The position numbers were made by a program, and so were the translations under genes. Positions 34,333 to 44,810 of a stretch of 64,000 nucleotides of DNA are shown here, in pieces. This DNA is from Prochlorococcus sp. AG-347-L20 (lineage in GTDB: Bacteria > Cyanobacteriota > Cyanobacteriia > PCC-6307 > Cyanobiaceae): the NCBI GenBank assembly GCA_003281225.1, contig QCCP01000004.1:1-64000 (forward strand). The letters are read 5' to 3'. The notes beneath the pieces are model-generated. The model searched no databases and was not told the origin of the DNA. It saw only the letters and a list, made by a program, of their open reading frames with translations. The stretch's first letter is position 1. Every line of letters begins with the position of its first letter.

Positions 34333-34872
34333 ATGAAAGAAAAAATTATTTCTGAAATAAATTTAGATTTGGTTTTTGAATGTAATGATTTTTCTCAATT
34401 TTCAAATAAGTTAAAAGATACTAAAACTAATCTTATTTTTGAATCTATTTTTTGGGAGAAAGTTTTTTTATCTTGGATAGATACAATATTAAAAAAAAAG
34501 GATTATGAATTACCAAATTATATTTTTGAAAAAAAATCTTTTTCATTAGGCTTACAGATAATATCTAATCAAGAAATTGCTTCTTTGAATAAGAAATGGA
34601 TGAAAAAAAATGGTCCAACTGATGTTCTATCGTTTCCAATTATTTCTGATGAATCTATAAATAATTTAGATCATATAGAGTTAGGAGATATATTCATATC
34701 ATTAGAGATGGCACTTGAGCAATCTTATGAATATAAAAATTCAATCTATAGAGAGATGATCTGGTTGGCTAGTCATGGATTTTTACATCTTTTAGGATGG
34801 GAACATAATAATGAGCATGATTTAGAAAATATGTTAAATTTCCAAGAATATTTAATTACTCGATTAGATTAA
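34333..34872 (+). CDS. ybeY: Endoribonuclease YbeY / rRNA maturation factor
   Basis: PTDVLSFPI ... [19 protein letters not shown] zinc motif (HxxxHxxxxxH). Confidence 0.93.
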   Translation: MKEKIISEINLDLVFECNDFSQFSNKLKDTKTNLIFESIFWEKVFLSWIDTILKKKDYELPNYIFEKKSFSLGLQIISNQEIASLNKKWMKKNGPTDVLSFPIISDESINNLDHIELGDIFISLEMALEQSYEYKNSIYREMIWLASHGFLHLLGWEHNNEHDLENMLNFQEYLITRLD

Positions 34873-34878
34873 AAATCA

Positions 34879-35289
34879 ATGAAAAAAAAAATAAACTATT
34901 TAGAAAATAGAAAAGAATCATACAAAACTTCTAGTAATGTATTTATAAGTTTTAAGTATGCTTTCAGTGGTATTAGTTATGTATTAGAAACTTCAAGAAA
35001 TTTTAAAATTCAATTAATTTTTGCAGTTACAATTTTAATAATTGGTTTTTTACTCAAAATTAGTCTAAGTAATTATGTTATTTTGATTGCAACAATAATG
35101 TCTGTTTTAATATTAGAAATATTGAACACATCTATTGAATCAATCGTTGATTTAGTAGTGAAAAAAGAATTTAGTATTTTGGCTAAAATTTCAAAAGATA
35201 CTTCTGCAGGAGCAGTATTATTAGCTTCCATTAATTCTGTTATTATTGCTGTATATGTCTTTGTTCCTAAAATAAAGTTGTTATTTTAA
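34879..35289 (+). CDS. dgkA: Diacylglycerol/undecaprenol kinase family protein
   Basis: Short multi-TM kinase: YAFSGISYVLETSRNFKIQLIFAV... EILNTSIESIVDLV...AKISKDTSAGAVLLASI. Confidence 0.9.
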   Translation: MKKKINYLENRKESYKTSSNVFISFKYAFSGISYVLETSRNFKIQLIFAVTILIIGFLLKISLSNYVILIATIMSVLILEILNTSIESIVDLVVKKEFSILAKISKDTSAGAVLLASINSVIIAVYVFVPKIKLLF

Positions 35290-35301
35290 ATCCATATAAA
35301 T

Positions 35302-35898
35302 ATGTTTCTTGTTATTGATAATTACGATAGTTTTACTTATAACCTTGTTCAATATTTAGGAGAACTTTCAGTTGAGCATGAAATAACTAAAGAATTAATA
35401 GTTAAAAGAAATGATGAAATTACTTTAGAAGAAATTATCAACCTAAATCCTGGTGGAATTCTATTATCTCCAGGTCCAGGCAATCCAGATCAATCTGGAA
35501 TTTGTCTGCCAATTCTAAAAAAATTATCTAAAAATATTCCGACATTGGGAGTTTGTTTAGGTCATCAAGCTTTGGCCCAAGCTTTTGGAGGTAAGGTTAT
35601 AGTTGGGAAAGAACTTATGCATGGTAAGACATCCAAAATATTTCATAATCAAAAAGGATTGTTTAAAGATATCGAGACTCCATTTGTAGCTACTAGATAC
35701 CATAGTCTTATAGTTGATTCAAGTTCTTTGCCATCTTGTTTCGATATAACTGCGACTTTAGAAGACTCAACAATTATGGCTATCTCTCATAAAGAATATA
35801 AATATTTACATGGGGTACAGTTCCATCCTGAAAGTGTGTTGACGCAATTTGGTCATAAATTAATTAGTAATTTTCTAAAAATGGCTGAACAAAAGTAA
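35302..35898 (+). CDS. trpG: Anthranilate/aminodeoxychorismate synthase component II (class I glutamine amidotransferase)
   Basis: DNYDSFTYNLVQYLGE; PGPGNPDQSG; GVCLGHQALAQAFGG; GVQFHPESVLT. Confidence 0.94.
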   Translation: MFLVIDNYDSFTYNLVQYLGELSVEHEITKELIVKRNDEITLEEIINLNPGGILLSPGPGNPDQSGICLPILKKLSKNIPTLGVCLGHQALAQAFGGKVIVGKELMHGKTSKIFHNQKGLFKDIETPFVATRYHSLIVDSSSLPSCFDITATLEDSTIMAISHKEYKYLHGVQFHPESVLTQFGHKLISNFLKMAEQK

Positions 35899-35918
35899 AA
35901 TAAAAAAAAATTAATATT

Positions 35919-36644
35919 ATGATTTCTCAAATTAAAAACTTTTTATTTTTGATATTAGTTAGCTCTTTATTACCTACCTCATTATTGGCAAGGAATTTAG
36001 GAATAAAAAGTTTGGGACATAGTAGTTTTTTAATTACTAGTGCAGATAAATCTATTATTATAAATCCCTTTAAAGCAATAGGTTGTGCAAGTAATTTAAA
36101 GGAGCCAAAAGAAGTCAACGTAGATTTTATTTTGGCTAGTTCTAGGCTTCCAGATGAAGGATATAACCCTAATGATCAATTAATGTTCGTTGAGCCAGGA
36201 ATCTATCAATTTGAGGATATTTTATTAAATGGAATTTCTGTACCACATGACAGAGTAGATGGAAGAAGATTTGGGATGGCAACTGTTTGGAGTTGGGAGC
36301 AGAATGATCTTAAAATTGTTCATATGGGAGGAGCTGCTGGTGATATTGATATAAACAGTCAAATTATTTTGTCTAGTCCAGATATATTGTTTATTTCAAT
36401 TGGAGGAGGAATAAAATCTTACAATGGTAAAGAAGCCTCAAAAATAGTTAAAATCTTAAAGCCTAAAGTAGTTATTCCTGTTCACTTTGAACGTGGCAAA
36501 AAAATTAATAAAGAATGTGATTTCTCAAATGCTGATTTATTTATTGAAAATATGGAAGATTTTAAAGTAAAATATGTTGGAAAAGATTTTCAAATAAAAC
36601 CTAAAAGAATCGATCAAAATACAATTTATATTTTCAGTAATTAA
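35919..36644 (+). CDS. Exported metallo-beta-lactamase-fold (UlaG/COG2220-like) protein with degenerate metal site
   Basis: Signal-peptide-like N-terminus MISQIKNFLFLILVSSLLPTSLLA; LGHSSFLITSADKSIIINPF fold signature; canonical HxHxDH replaced by ASSRLPDEG. Confidence 0.75.
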   Translation: MISQIKNFLFLILVSSLLPTSLLARNLGIKSLGHSSFLITSADKSIIINPFKAIGCASNLKEPKEVNVDFILASSRLPDEGYNPNDQLMFVEPGIYQFEDILLNGISVPHDRVDGRRFGMATVWSWEQNDLKIVHMGGAAGDIDINSQIILSSPDILFISIGGGIKSYNGKEASKIVKILKPKVVIPVHFERGKKINKECDFSNADLFIENMEDFKVKYVGKDFQIKPKRIDQNTIYIFSN

Positions 36645-37750
36645 TTTTTTAAATCTAATATCTTGTAATTGTCCCAGAAAAAAATCATTTGTTCTTTAGT
36701 TCCAATACTAACCCTTATTGAATTACCGATATCTTTTTTGTTTTCCATACTTCTAATAAGAATACCTTTTTCTCTCATCTGTTGTATTAGGATTTTAGGA
36801 TCTTTTTTTGGCCAAATTAAGAAATAATTACCTCCACTAAAGTGAGTTCTGATTTTTGTTGATTTAAATTTATTTAAAATCCATTCCCTCGCCTTTTTTA
36901 CTTCTAAAACATAATTATCAATATATGATTTGTCTTTAAGTGCTGCTAATGCAGCTGTTATAGCAAAGCTGTTTACATCATATGGTCCTGTAACTTTATT
37001 AATGTACTGAATTAAGCTTTTATTGCCAAAAGTAAAACCTATTCTTAAACCAGCTAGACCTGCAGTTTTTGAAAGAGATTGGATTATTAGTATATTTTTA
37101 TTCTTTTCAAAATCTATCGATTCAAGAAGACTATCTCCATTAAATTTTTCATATAGTTCATCAACAACTATTAATGAATCTTTATTGATATTGGCTAAAT
37201 TAATTATTTCATGAGAGTTTAGAACAGTTCCTGTTGGATTATTTGGATTGCAAATAAATATTAACTTTGGATTATGCTTTATTATTTTTTCCCTAAATTC
37301 TTCGATGGGGAATAGAAAATTTTCTCCAATGTAAGAACAACTTATTTTTTTCATTCCTCGGATTTCTGCACAAGGAGAATAGTAACCAAAAGTTGGATTT
37401 GTGGTTAGAAATATTTGATCTTTTTCTCCAAAGCAATTGAAAATTGCATTTATTGCTGCATCTGCTCCATTGAAAATTCCGATTTCATCATTACCAAATT
37501 TTCTTGAATCAAGATACTTATCACATAAAAATTTTTTTAAAAAATTATATTCTGGATAAATTGAAATCTCATCTAATTTAATCGCTTGTAATGCCTCTAA
37601 AACCTTAGTACTTGGACCTAAAGTATTTTCATTAAAGTCTAAGCGGAGTAAATTTCTTCTATTTTCTAAAGGTGCAGAGTAAGACTGCATATTTATTATT
37701 TCTTCTCTTGGTTTTGGGAAAAGATTATTTAATGGATCAAAATCATTCAT
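36641..37750 (-). CDS. HisC-like pyridoxal-phosphate aminotransferase
   Basis: LDFNENTLGPS, ICNPNNPTGTVL, VVDELYEKF, SLSKTAGLAGLRIGF. Confidence 0.88.
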   Translation of the reverse strand: MNDFDPLNNLFPKPREEIINMQSYSAPLENRRNLLRLDFNENTLGPSTKVLEALQAIKLDEISIYPEYNFLKKFLCDKYLDSRKFGNDEIGIFNGADAAINAIFNCFGEKDQIFLTTNPTFGYYSPCAEIRGMKKISCSYIGENFLFPIEEFREKIIKHNPKLIFICNPNNPTGTVLNSHEIINLANINKDSLIVVDELYEKFNGDSLLESIDFEKNKNILIIQSLSKTAGLAGLRIGFTFGNKSLIQYINKVTGPYDVNSFAITAALAALKDKSYIDNYVLEVKKAREWILNKFKSTKIRTHFSGGNYFLIWPKKDPKILIQQMREKGILIRSMENKKDIGNSIRVSIGTKEQMIFFWDNYKILDLKN

Positions 37751-39564
37751 TACATTCTTTCTAAAGTTTCAATTCCTAAAAGCTCTAAGCTTAATTTTAG
37801 TGTTTTTGCAGTTAGGTCACATAAATTAAGCCTAGAAATTTTTATATTTTTTTCTTCTTTGAGGATTGGAACTTGATCATAGAATCTATTAAAAGTCTGA
37901 CATAGCTCGAACAGATAATTGCATAATCTATTTGGCATTAAGTCTTTTTCAATAGAAATTATGACTTCATCGAACTTAAGTAATTTTCTGATAAGTTTCC
38001 ACTCAGATTTATGTTCATAATTTACGTACTGAAAATCTTTAGAGTCATAAACAAAATCATTTTTTCTTTTAATTCCTAAAATTCTTACAAGTGTATATAA
38101 CAAATAAGGAGCAGTATTACCATTAAGGGAAAGCATTTTATCAAAACTAAATTGATAATTGGTAATCCTATTTTGACTTAAATCTGCATACTTAACAGCT
38201 CCTAATCCAATAATTCTTGAAGTATTTGCTATAAACTCTTCGGTCTCATAACGATCTTCATCTTCTAATCTTTTCAATAAATCTTCTTTTGCTCTTCTAA
38301 CTGCCTCATTTAATAAATCTTTTAGGCGTATTGTTTCACCTTCTCTTGTCTTTAGCTTTTTGCCATCAATTCCTTGAACTAACCCAAAAGGGACATGGTC
38401 TACTTGACAATTTTCTGGGATCCATTTTGCTTTTTTTGCAACTTGAAAAACTCCAGCAAAATGATTTGCTTGCCCATGATCAGTTACATAAATAATTCTT
38501 GAAGCATCATCGCCATTAGGTGGTTTATTGAATCTGTATCTTATAGCAGCAAGATCTGTGGTGGCATAATTAAAACCTCCATCTTTTTTTTGAATAATTA
38601 GCGGTAAAGGTTTGCCTTCTTTATTAGTCATCCCATCTAAAAATACACATTTTGCTCCTTGATCTTCTACTAATATTTTTTTTATATTCAAATCATCAAT
38701 AACTGATTTTAAGAAGGGATTATAAAAAGATTCACCTCTTTCTTCTATTTTTATTTTTAAATTTTTATAGATTTCATCAAATTCTTTTCTTGATTGATCA
38801 CATAATAATTTCCAAGCTTTAATCGATTTAATATCTTCACTTTGTAACTTAACTACTTCCTCTCTAGATCTTTTTTGGAATTCAGATTCGTTATCAAATC
38901 TTTTTTTTGATTCTTTATAAAATTCAACTAAATCACTTATCTTGATCTTTCCTATTTCTTCTAGATCATTTGAATATAAATCTTTGAGCTGAGTAATAAG
39001 CATGCCAAATTGTGTCCCCCAATCACCAACATGATTTAGTCTTAATACTTCATAACCTCTTAACTCGAAAATTCTAGATATTGAGTCACCTATTATTGTT
39101 GATCTTAAATGCCCTACATGCATTTCTTTAGCAATATTAGGACTAGAAAAATCTACAATAACTTTATTAGACAAACCACTATCTAAATCTTTTCTAATTA
39201 GAGGTATGCCAGCCCTGTTGCATTGAATATTTGACTTAATTTCATTTATTAGAACTTCATCTTTTAATTTTATATTAATAAATCCAGGTCCAGCTATTTC
39301 TAGACTCTTACATAATTTTGCTATGCTTTTATTTTTATTTAAAAGGTTAATAAAATCATTAGAAATATCTCTTGGGTTCTTTTTATATATTTTAGATAAA
39401 CTTAAACAAACATTACATTGATAATCACCAAATTCCTCTTTTGATGATTGTGTAATTAAATTTTTTCTAAGAATTTCGAATTCTCCTTTTTTATCATTTT
39501 TTTCAAGACTATCTAAAAGAGATTGTTCAAATTGTTTTGTTAATTCTTTAAAAATGATTAGCAT
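37750..39564 (-). CDS. argS: Arginyl-tRNA synthetase
   Basis: [28 protein letters not shown] class I HVGH signature. Confidence 0.96.
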   Translation of the reverse strand: MLIIFKELTKQFEQSLLDSLEKNDKKGEFEILRKNLITQSSKEEFGDYQCNVCLSLSKIYKKNPRDISNDFINLLNKNKSIAKLCKSLEIAGPGFINIKLKDEVLINEIKSNIQCNRAGIPLIRKDLDSGLSNKVIVDFSSPNIAKEMHVGHLRSTIIGDSISRIFELRGYEVLRLNHVGDWGTQFGMLITQLKDLYSNDLEEIGKIKISDLVEFYKESKKRFDNESEFQKRSREEVVKLQSEDIKSIKAWKLLCDQSRKEFDEIYKNLKIKIEERGESFYNPFLKSVIDDLNIKKILVEDQGAKCVFLDGMTNKEGKPLPLIIQKKDGGFNYATTDLAAIRYRFNKPPNGDDASRIIYVTDHGQANHFAGVFQVAKKAKWIPENCQVDHVPFGLVQGIDGKKLKTREGETIRLKDLLNEAVRRAKEDLLKRLEDEDRYETEEFIANTSRIIGLGAVKYADLSQNRITNYQFSFDKMLSLNGNTAPYLLYTLVRILGIKRKNDFVYDSKDFQYVNYEHKSEWKLIRKLLKFDEVIISIEKDLMPNRLCNYLFELCQTFNRFYDQVPILKEEKNIKISRLNLCDLTAKTLKLSLELLGIETLERM

Positions 39565-39591
39565 TAATTATTCAATTATTTATCTATATGA

Positions 39592-40458
39592 TTAATTAAT
39601 ATAACGCATACTCAAATCAATCCAATTACTTTTGGTGATTGAAGAACTTGTTGAAATCAAATCAATACCTTTTATTAGATATTTACTAATTTCTTCAGGG
39701 TTTATTCCAGAAACTTCTATTATCAAATTTTTATTGACTTCTTTTTTTAAGCTATTAATTGATAAATCTCTTAATTCTTGAACGCTTTTTTTGATTGTTT
39801 CAGGACTAAGTTCATCTAATAAGACACTATCCGCTCCTGCTAATACTGCTTCTTTTGCCTGTTCGATATTCTCAGCTTCAATTATGATATGAGTTGTAAA
39901 AGGCGAATTTAGGCGAATTTTTTGTACTGCATTCTTAAGATTATCTGTCCATGCAATATGATTTTCTTTGATCATAGCAGCATCATATAATCCCATTCTA
40001 TGATTCACCCCACCTCCGCATTTGAATGCATATTTTTCAAATATTCTTAAGCCAGGAGTAGTTTTCCTAGTATCTGCTAATTTTATATTTGTGCCCTCTA
40101 ATTTATCTATAAGATTCTTTGTATATGTTGATATTCCAGATAAATGCATTGCTATATTTAAGCTGATCCTTTCACTAGCGAGTAAACTTTTTGAAGGTCC
40201 ATATATTTCTAAGAGTTTTTGATCTTTAACAAATTTATCTCCATCAGAGATATTAAATTTTGGACTGATTTCTAAATCAATTTTTCTAAAAATTTCTTTT
40301 ATAATTTCAACCCCACAGAATATACCCTCCTCTTTTGCAATCCAATATGCATTACCATTCTCTTCTATAATAGAGGGACTTGTAAGATCTCCCCTACCTA
40401 TATCTTCATCGATCCAATTATCAATGATTTTACTTATTATTGGAGTATTTAAATCCAC
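39592..40458 (-). CDS. nadC: Nicotinate-nucleotide pyrophosphorylase
   Basis: DIGRGDLTS; ADTRKTTPGLRIFEKYAFKCGGGVNHRMGLYDAAMIKENH. Confidence 0.95.
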   Translation of the reverse strand: MDLNTPIISKIIDNWIDEDIGRGDLTSPSIIEENGNAYWIAKEEGIFCGVEIIKEIFRKIDLEISPKFNISDGDKFVKDQKLLEIYGPSKSLLASERISLNIAMHLSGISTYTKNLIDKLEGTNIKLADTRKTTPGLRIFEKYAFKCGGGVNHRMGLYDAAMIKENHIAWTDNLKNAVQKIRLNSPFTTHIIIEAENIEQAKEAVLAGADSVLLDELSPETIKKSVQELRDLSINSLKKEVNKNLIIEVSGINPEEISKYLIKGIDLISTSSSITKSNWIDLSMRYIN

Positions 40459-40540
40459 TAAACTAAAAAATAATTAATTAATAAAAATTCAACTGAAGTT
40501 AGAGAATCAACTATATATCACTATGTAATTTAACTCAAAT

Positions 40541-41923
40541 TTATTTACCAATACAAAACTTAGAAAAAATATTATCTAGAAGTTCCTCTGTTAATTCTTG
40601 ACCAGTTATTTTAGATAAGTTTTGAATTCCATCTCTCAGTTCAATTGATAATAAATCAAATGGCAATTTATTTTTAATTATTTCATCAGTATCATTCAAA
40701 TTAGATAGGCAAGCAGACAAATTTGTTAGATGTCTTTCGTTTAAAAATATATTGATATTTTCTACTTGTTTTAATCCGCATTTTTTTATGATTGTGTCGA
40801 TTAATAATCTTTCACCATCATTATTCTTAATACTCATAAGAATTGTGTTTTTTAACTCATTTGAATTAATATTTTTGCAATCAATTAAATCTTTTTTATT
40901 GCCCAAAATAGTAATTAATTTTTCTTTGGGAATTTCTTGTATTATTTTTTTGTCTTCTACATTAAATCCTTCTTCAAGACTATAAATATAAATTATAAAA
41001 TCTGACTCTTTTATTTTCCCAAAACTTTTTTTAATTCCAATACTTTCAATTTGTTCATGAGTTTCTCTTATGCCAGCAGTATCAATTATTTTCATTGGAA
41101 TATCATTAATAGTTAAATTAACTTCAATAACATCTCTAGTTGTTCCAGGAATATTAGTTACGATTGCTTTCTCTTTTTTTGCAAGCAAATTTAATAAAGA
41201 GCTTTTACCAACATTTGTTTTACCTATAAGCGCAATGGATATTCCATTGTGAATATATGAATTTCTTTTTGCATTTTCTATTAGTAATTCTATTTTTTCT
41301 TTTATTTTTTTAATGTTTTTTAGATATTTGGTGTAATCAAAATCTGTGAAGTCTTCTTCAAAATCAACTCTCGCTTCTATTTCGCAAAGTTGATTTATAA
41401 GGTCATTTTTAATATCGTTAATTGTTTTCTTTATTTCTCCTTGAATCCCACTAAAAGCTAACTCTGCTGATCTTGTATTACTTGCATTAATTAATTGATT
41501 AATCGACTCGGCTTGAGTAAGGTCTATTTTTCCATTAAGAAAAGCTCTTTGACTAAATTCTCCTGGGTTTGCAAGTCTAACTTTAGAATTACTAGATAAT
41601 AATCTCTTTAGAACTTTATTCACTATGATAATTCCTCCATGGCAATGAAGTTCAACTACATCCTCTCCTGTGAAGCTATTTGGTGATTTCATTACTAAAA
41701 TTAAAACCTCATCTATAAATTTATTTTGTTTATTTTCCTGAATAAAACCATGAAAAACTCTATGTGATTCCCATGCATATTTAGATTTAGTTTGAACAAT
41801 CTTTTTGCAAGAATTTATTGAGTCTTTCCCTGATACTCTTATAATCGCAACTCCTCCTTTCCCTATACTTATAGCTGAAGCAATTGCGGCTATTGTATCT
41901 TCTGTAGTAATTATCGAATCCAT
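40541..41923 (-). CDS. mnmE: tRNA modification GTPase MnmE
   Basis: Walker [42 protein letters not shown]-terminal FCIGK. Confidence 0.96.
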   Translation of the reverse strand: MDSIITTEDTIAAIASAISIGKGGVAIIRVSGKDSINSCKKIVQTKSKYAWESHRVFHGFIQENKQNKFIDEVLILVMKSPNSFTGEDVVELHCHGGIIIVNKVLKRLLSSNSKVRLANPGEFSQRAFLNGKIDLTQAESINQLINASNTRSAELAFSGIQGEIKKTINDIKNDLINQLCEIEARVDFEEDFTDFDYTKYLKNIKKIKEKIELLIENAKRNSYIHNGISIALIGKTNVGKSSLLNLLAKKEKAIVTNIPGTTRDVIEVNLTINDIPMKIIDTAGIRETHEQIESIGIKKSFGKIKESDFIIYIYSLEEGFNVEDKKIIQEIPKEKLITILGNKKDLIDCKNINSNELKNTILMSIKNNDGERLLIDTIIKKCGLKQVENINIFLNERHLTNLSACLSNLNDTDEIIKNKLPFDLLSIELRDGIQNLSKITGQELTEELLDNIFSKFCIGK

Positions 41924-41984
41924 CTCTCGCTTTGTTATGGATAATTAAGTAAGATTATCAAGAATTTTGAAATTTTCTTTCTGA

Positions 41985-42428
41985 ATGAGATTTAAAAGAG
42001 ATATTACCAATAAGAAAATTCTATCATTATTTAGGAATCAGAATGGAAGTCCTTTCTTTAATGCTAAAGGTTTAGCTATAGGAGTATTTAGTGGGTGCTT
42101 TCCTTTTTTTGGTTTTCAGACTTTAATAGGGGTATTTTTTGCAAAAATAGCCAAGGGAAATATTGTTCTAGCTGCAATTGGTACCTGGATAAGCAACCCT
42201 TTTACTTATATTCCACTTTATTATTTTAACTATAAAGTTGGTTCGATTTTTTTAAATAATTCTTCTAATAAAATTCTTGAAAAAAGTTTAGTTATTGATG
42301 ACTTATGGAAACAAGGTAGAATTTTTTCCCTAAAATTGCTCCTAGGTTCATCTTGTGTAGGTATTTTACTAGCTTTGATTTGCGGTAGTATTGTTTTCTT
42401 TATCTACAATATAAAAAATAAAAAATAG
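41985..42428 (+). CDS. DUF2062 membrane protein
   Basis: 147 aa: GLAIGVFSGCFPFFGFQTLIGVFFAKIAKGNIVLAAIGTWISNPFTYIPLYYFNYKVG. Confidence 0.82.
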   Translation: MRFKRDITNKKILSLFRNQNGSPFFNAKGLAIGVFSGCFPFFGFQTLIGVFFAKIAKGNIVLAAIGTWISNPFTYIPLYYFNYKVGSIFLNNSSNKILEKSLVIDDLWKQGRIFSLKLLLGSSCVGILLALICGSIVFFIYNIKNKK

Positions 42429-42446
42429 ATTGATCTGATTTTAAAA

Positions 42447-44756
42447 TTAACTTTGTCCAACTCTGGCAATATCTAAAACATCTGCCATTGATTTAATTTG
42501 TTCAATTGTTTTGTGAAGTTGATTATAACTTTCAAGACCTACACAAAGATTTATAATAGCTGGTTTACCATAAGCAGTTTTAACATTGGCATCGCTAACG
42601 TTTATACCTTTATCAGATAACCGCATAAGAATATCTTTAAGAACTCCAACTCTATCAATTACTTCTATTCGTAGCTGAATTGGAAACTTATTATCGCCAG
42701 TTTTATTATCTTGATTCCAACCAACAGGTAATCTTCTCTCTATTGGAATTGGTATTACATTTTCACAATCTTCCCTATGTATAGTTATCCCATGGTTGCC
42801 GAGCGACACAGTTCCGATAATATCCTCGCCTGGGAGTGGGCTACAGCATTTACCTATTCTGTAATCAAGACCTTCTATCCCAGAAATTGGCGATTTAGAT
42901 GCTGTATTAGATTGATTAGTGGAAAAATTACTATTACTTTTAAGAGATTTTGCTATTTCAGAGTCAGAATCATTTTTTACATCTTCTGTCTGTAATTTTA
43001 TTTCTTCTCTTAGTCTGTTTAATACTTGATGCAAAGTTAAACCACCAAAACCAAGAGATGCAAGAAGGTCTTCAGTAGTTTTTAAATTGCATCGATTTGC
43101 AACTTTTTTCATGGCTTCACTAGAAAGTAATGCTTCAAAACCGTTTCTACCTACTTCTTTTTCAAGTAAATCTCTACCTCTTTTAATCGTTTCATCACGA
43201 TGGCTTTTCTTATACCATTGGCGAATTCTATTTTTAGCAGTTGGCGTAACTACAAAGTTCAGCCAATCCAAGCTTGGAGTAGCATTATTACTTGTCAAAA
43301 TTTCTATGAAGTCACCATTTTGAAGTGCTGTAGATAATGGAGAAAGCTTTTCATTAATTCTTATTCCATTACAGTGATTTCCAACTTCAGAATGAATTCT
43401 GTAGGCGAAATCTATCGCGGTAGATCCTTTCCTTAAACCAACAACATCTCCTTTTGGAGTGATCACAAATACTTCTTCATCAAATAAATCTTCTTTAATT
43501 GAAGCTAAATAATCATTATGATCCCTTTCATTACCTTCTTGTTGCCATTCTACTAATTGTCTTAGCCAATTAAATCTCTCGGCATTACTTTTAGCAGGAG
43601 AACCACCCTCTTTGTATTGCCAATGAGCGGCAATACCATATTCAGCAATTTGATGCATCGAAGTAGTTCTAATTTGAACTTCAATAGGTCGATGTCTTCC
43701 AATCACAGAAGTGTGTAAGGACTGGTATCCATTGGGTTTTGGTAATCCTATATAGTCTTTAAATCTACCTGGAATTGGTTTGAAAGTATCATGAACAACT
43801 GCTAAAGCTCGATAACAACTATCTGAATTGTCCACGATAATTCTTAGGGCAGCAACATCATAAATCTCGTGAAAATGCTTTTGTTGTCTTTCCATTTTGC
43901 TCCAGATGCCATAAAGATGTTTTGGCCTTCCTGTTATTTCAAAATTTTTCAAACCTGCTGAAACCAAGTTTTCCCTCATAAGATTCAAAGTTACTTTTAA
44001 TCTTTTTTCTCTATCACTTCTTTTAACAGCGATTTGATCTTTAAGATCTAGATATTCTTTAGGCTCTAGGAATTTAAAAGCTAAATCTTCTAATTCCCAT
44101 TTAAATCTGTTTATTCCTAGTCGATTAGCTAATGGTGCATAAATCTCTCTTGTTTCTCTCGCTATTCTTAGTTTTTTCTCATCATTAAGCCATTCAATTG
44201 TTCTCATGTTATGAAGTCGATCTGCAAGTTTTACTAAGACAACTCTGATATCGCTGGCCATAGCCAAAAACATTTTCCTAAGATTTTCAGCTTGTGCTTC
44301 AGTCCTGTTGTTAAAGTGAATCCCGCCTAATTTTGTTACGCCTTCTACAAGTATTCTTACTTCTAATCCAAAATTTGTTTCTATTTCGGATAAATCAATG
44401 CCAGTATCTTCAACAACATCATGTAAAAGGCCTGCAGCAATAACAGATGAACTAGCACCTATTTCTTTGAGGAGATTTGCAACAGCAACAGGGTGGATAA
44501 TGTATGGCTCGCCGCTCGCGCGGAATTGTCCATCATGAGCTTTATAAGCAAGTTTAAAAGCCTTAGCTATAAGGTTTTGATTCTCATCATTTTCTTTATT
44601 TAATTTTTCAAAATTATGAATATCTTTAAGAAGCCAATCGGGAATGTTTATTTGATAATTCAAAGATTCACTTTCATATTTTTTATTTTCAGGCAAAATA
44701 GTTTTGGAAACTTCAATTTCGTTTTTTTCTTTTGAATTTGCAGCTGCCTCGGACAT
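42447..44756 (-). CDS. spoT: Bifunctional (p)ppGpp synthetase/hydrolase (RSH)
   Basis: HD motif AAGLLHDVVEDTG; RFKDYIGLPKPNGYQSLHTSV; TGS and ACT domains. Confidence 0.95.
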   Translation of the reverse strand: MSEAAANSKEKNEIEVSKTILPENKKYESESLNYQINIPDWLLKDIHNFEKLNKENDENQNLIAKAFKLAYKAHDGQFRASGEPYIIHPVAVANLLKEIGASSSVIAAGLLHDVVEDTGIDLSEIETNFGLEVRILVEGVTKLGGIHFNNRTEAQAENLRKMFLAMASDIRVVLVKLADRLHNMRTIEWLNDEKKLRIARETREIYAPLANRLGINRFKWELEDLAFKFLEPKEYLDLKDQIAVKRSDREKRLKVTLNLMRENLVSAGLKNFEITGRPKHLYGIWSKMERQQKHFHEIYDVAALRIIVDNSDSCYRALAVVHDTFKPIPGRFKDYIGLPKPNGYQSLHTSVIGRHRPIEVQIRTTSMHQIAEYGIAAHWQYKEGGSPAKSNAERFNWLRQLVEWQQEGNERDHNDYLASIKEDLFDEEVFVITPKGDVVGLRKGSTAIDFAYRIHSEVGNHCNGIRINEKLSPLSTALQNGDFIEILTSNNATPSLDWLNFVVTPTAKNRIRQWYKKSHRDETIKRGRDLLEKEVGRNGFEALLSSEAMKKVANRCNLKTTEDLLASLGFGGLTLHQVLNRLREEIKLQTEDVKNDSDSEIAKSLKSNSNFSTNQSNTASKSPISGIEGLDYRIGKCCSPLPGEDIIGTVSLGNHGITIHREDCENVIPIPIERRLPVGWNQDNKTGDNKFPIQLRIEVIDRVGVLKDILMRLSDKGINVSDANVKTAYGKPAIINLCVGLESYNQLHKTIEQIKSMADVLDIARVGQS

Positions 44757-44810
44757 TGTATATTGCTTTAGATGTATTTTATTTAGGTCTAGAAAAATTT
44801 GCTATAAATC

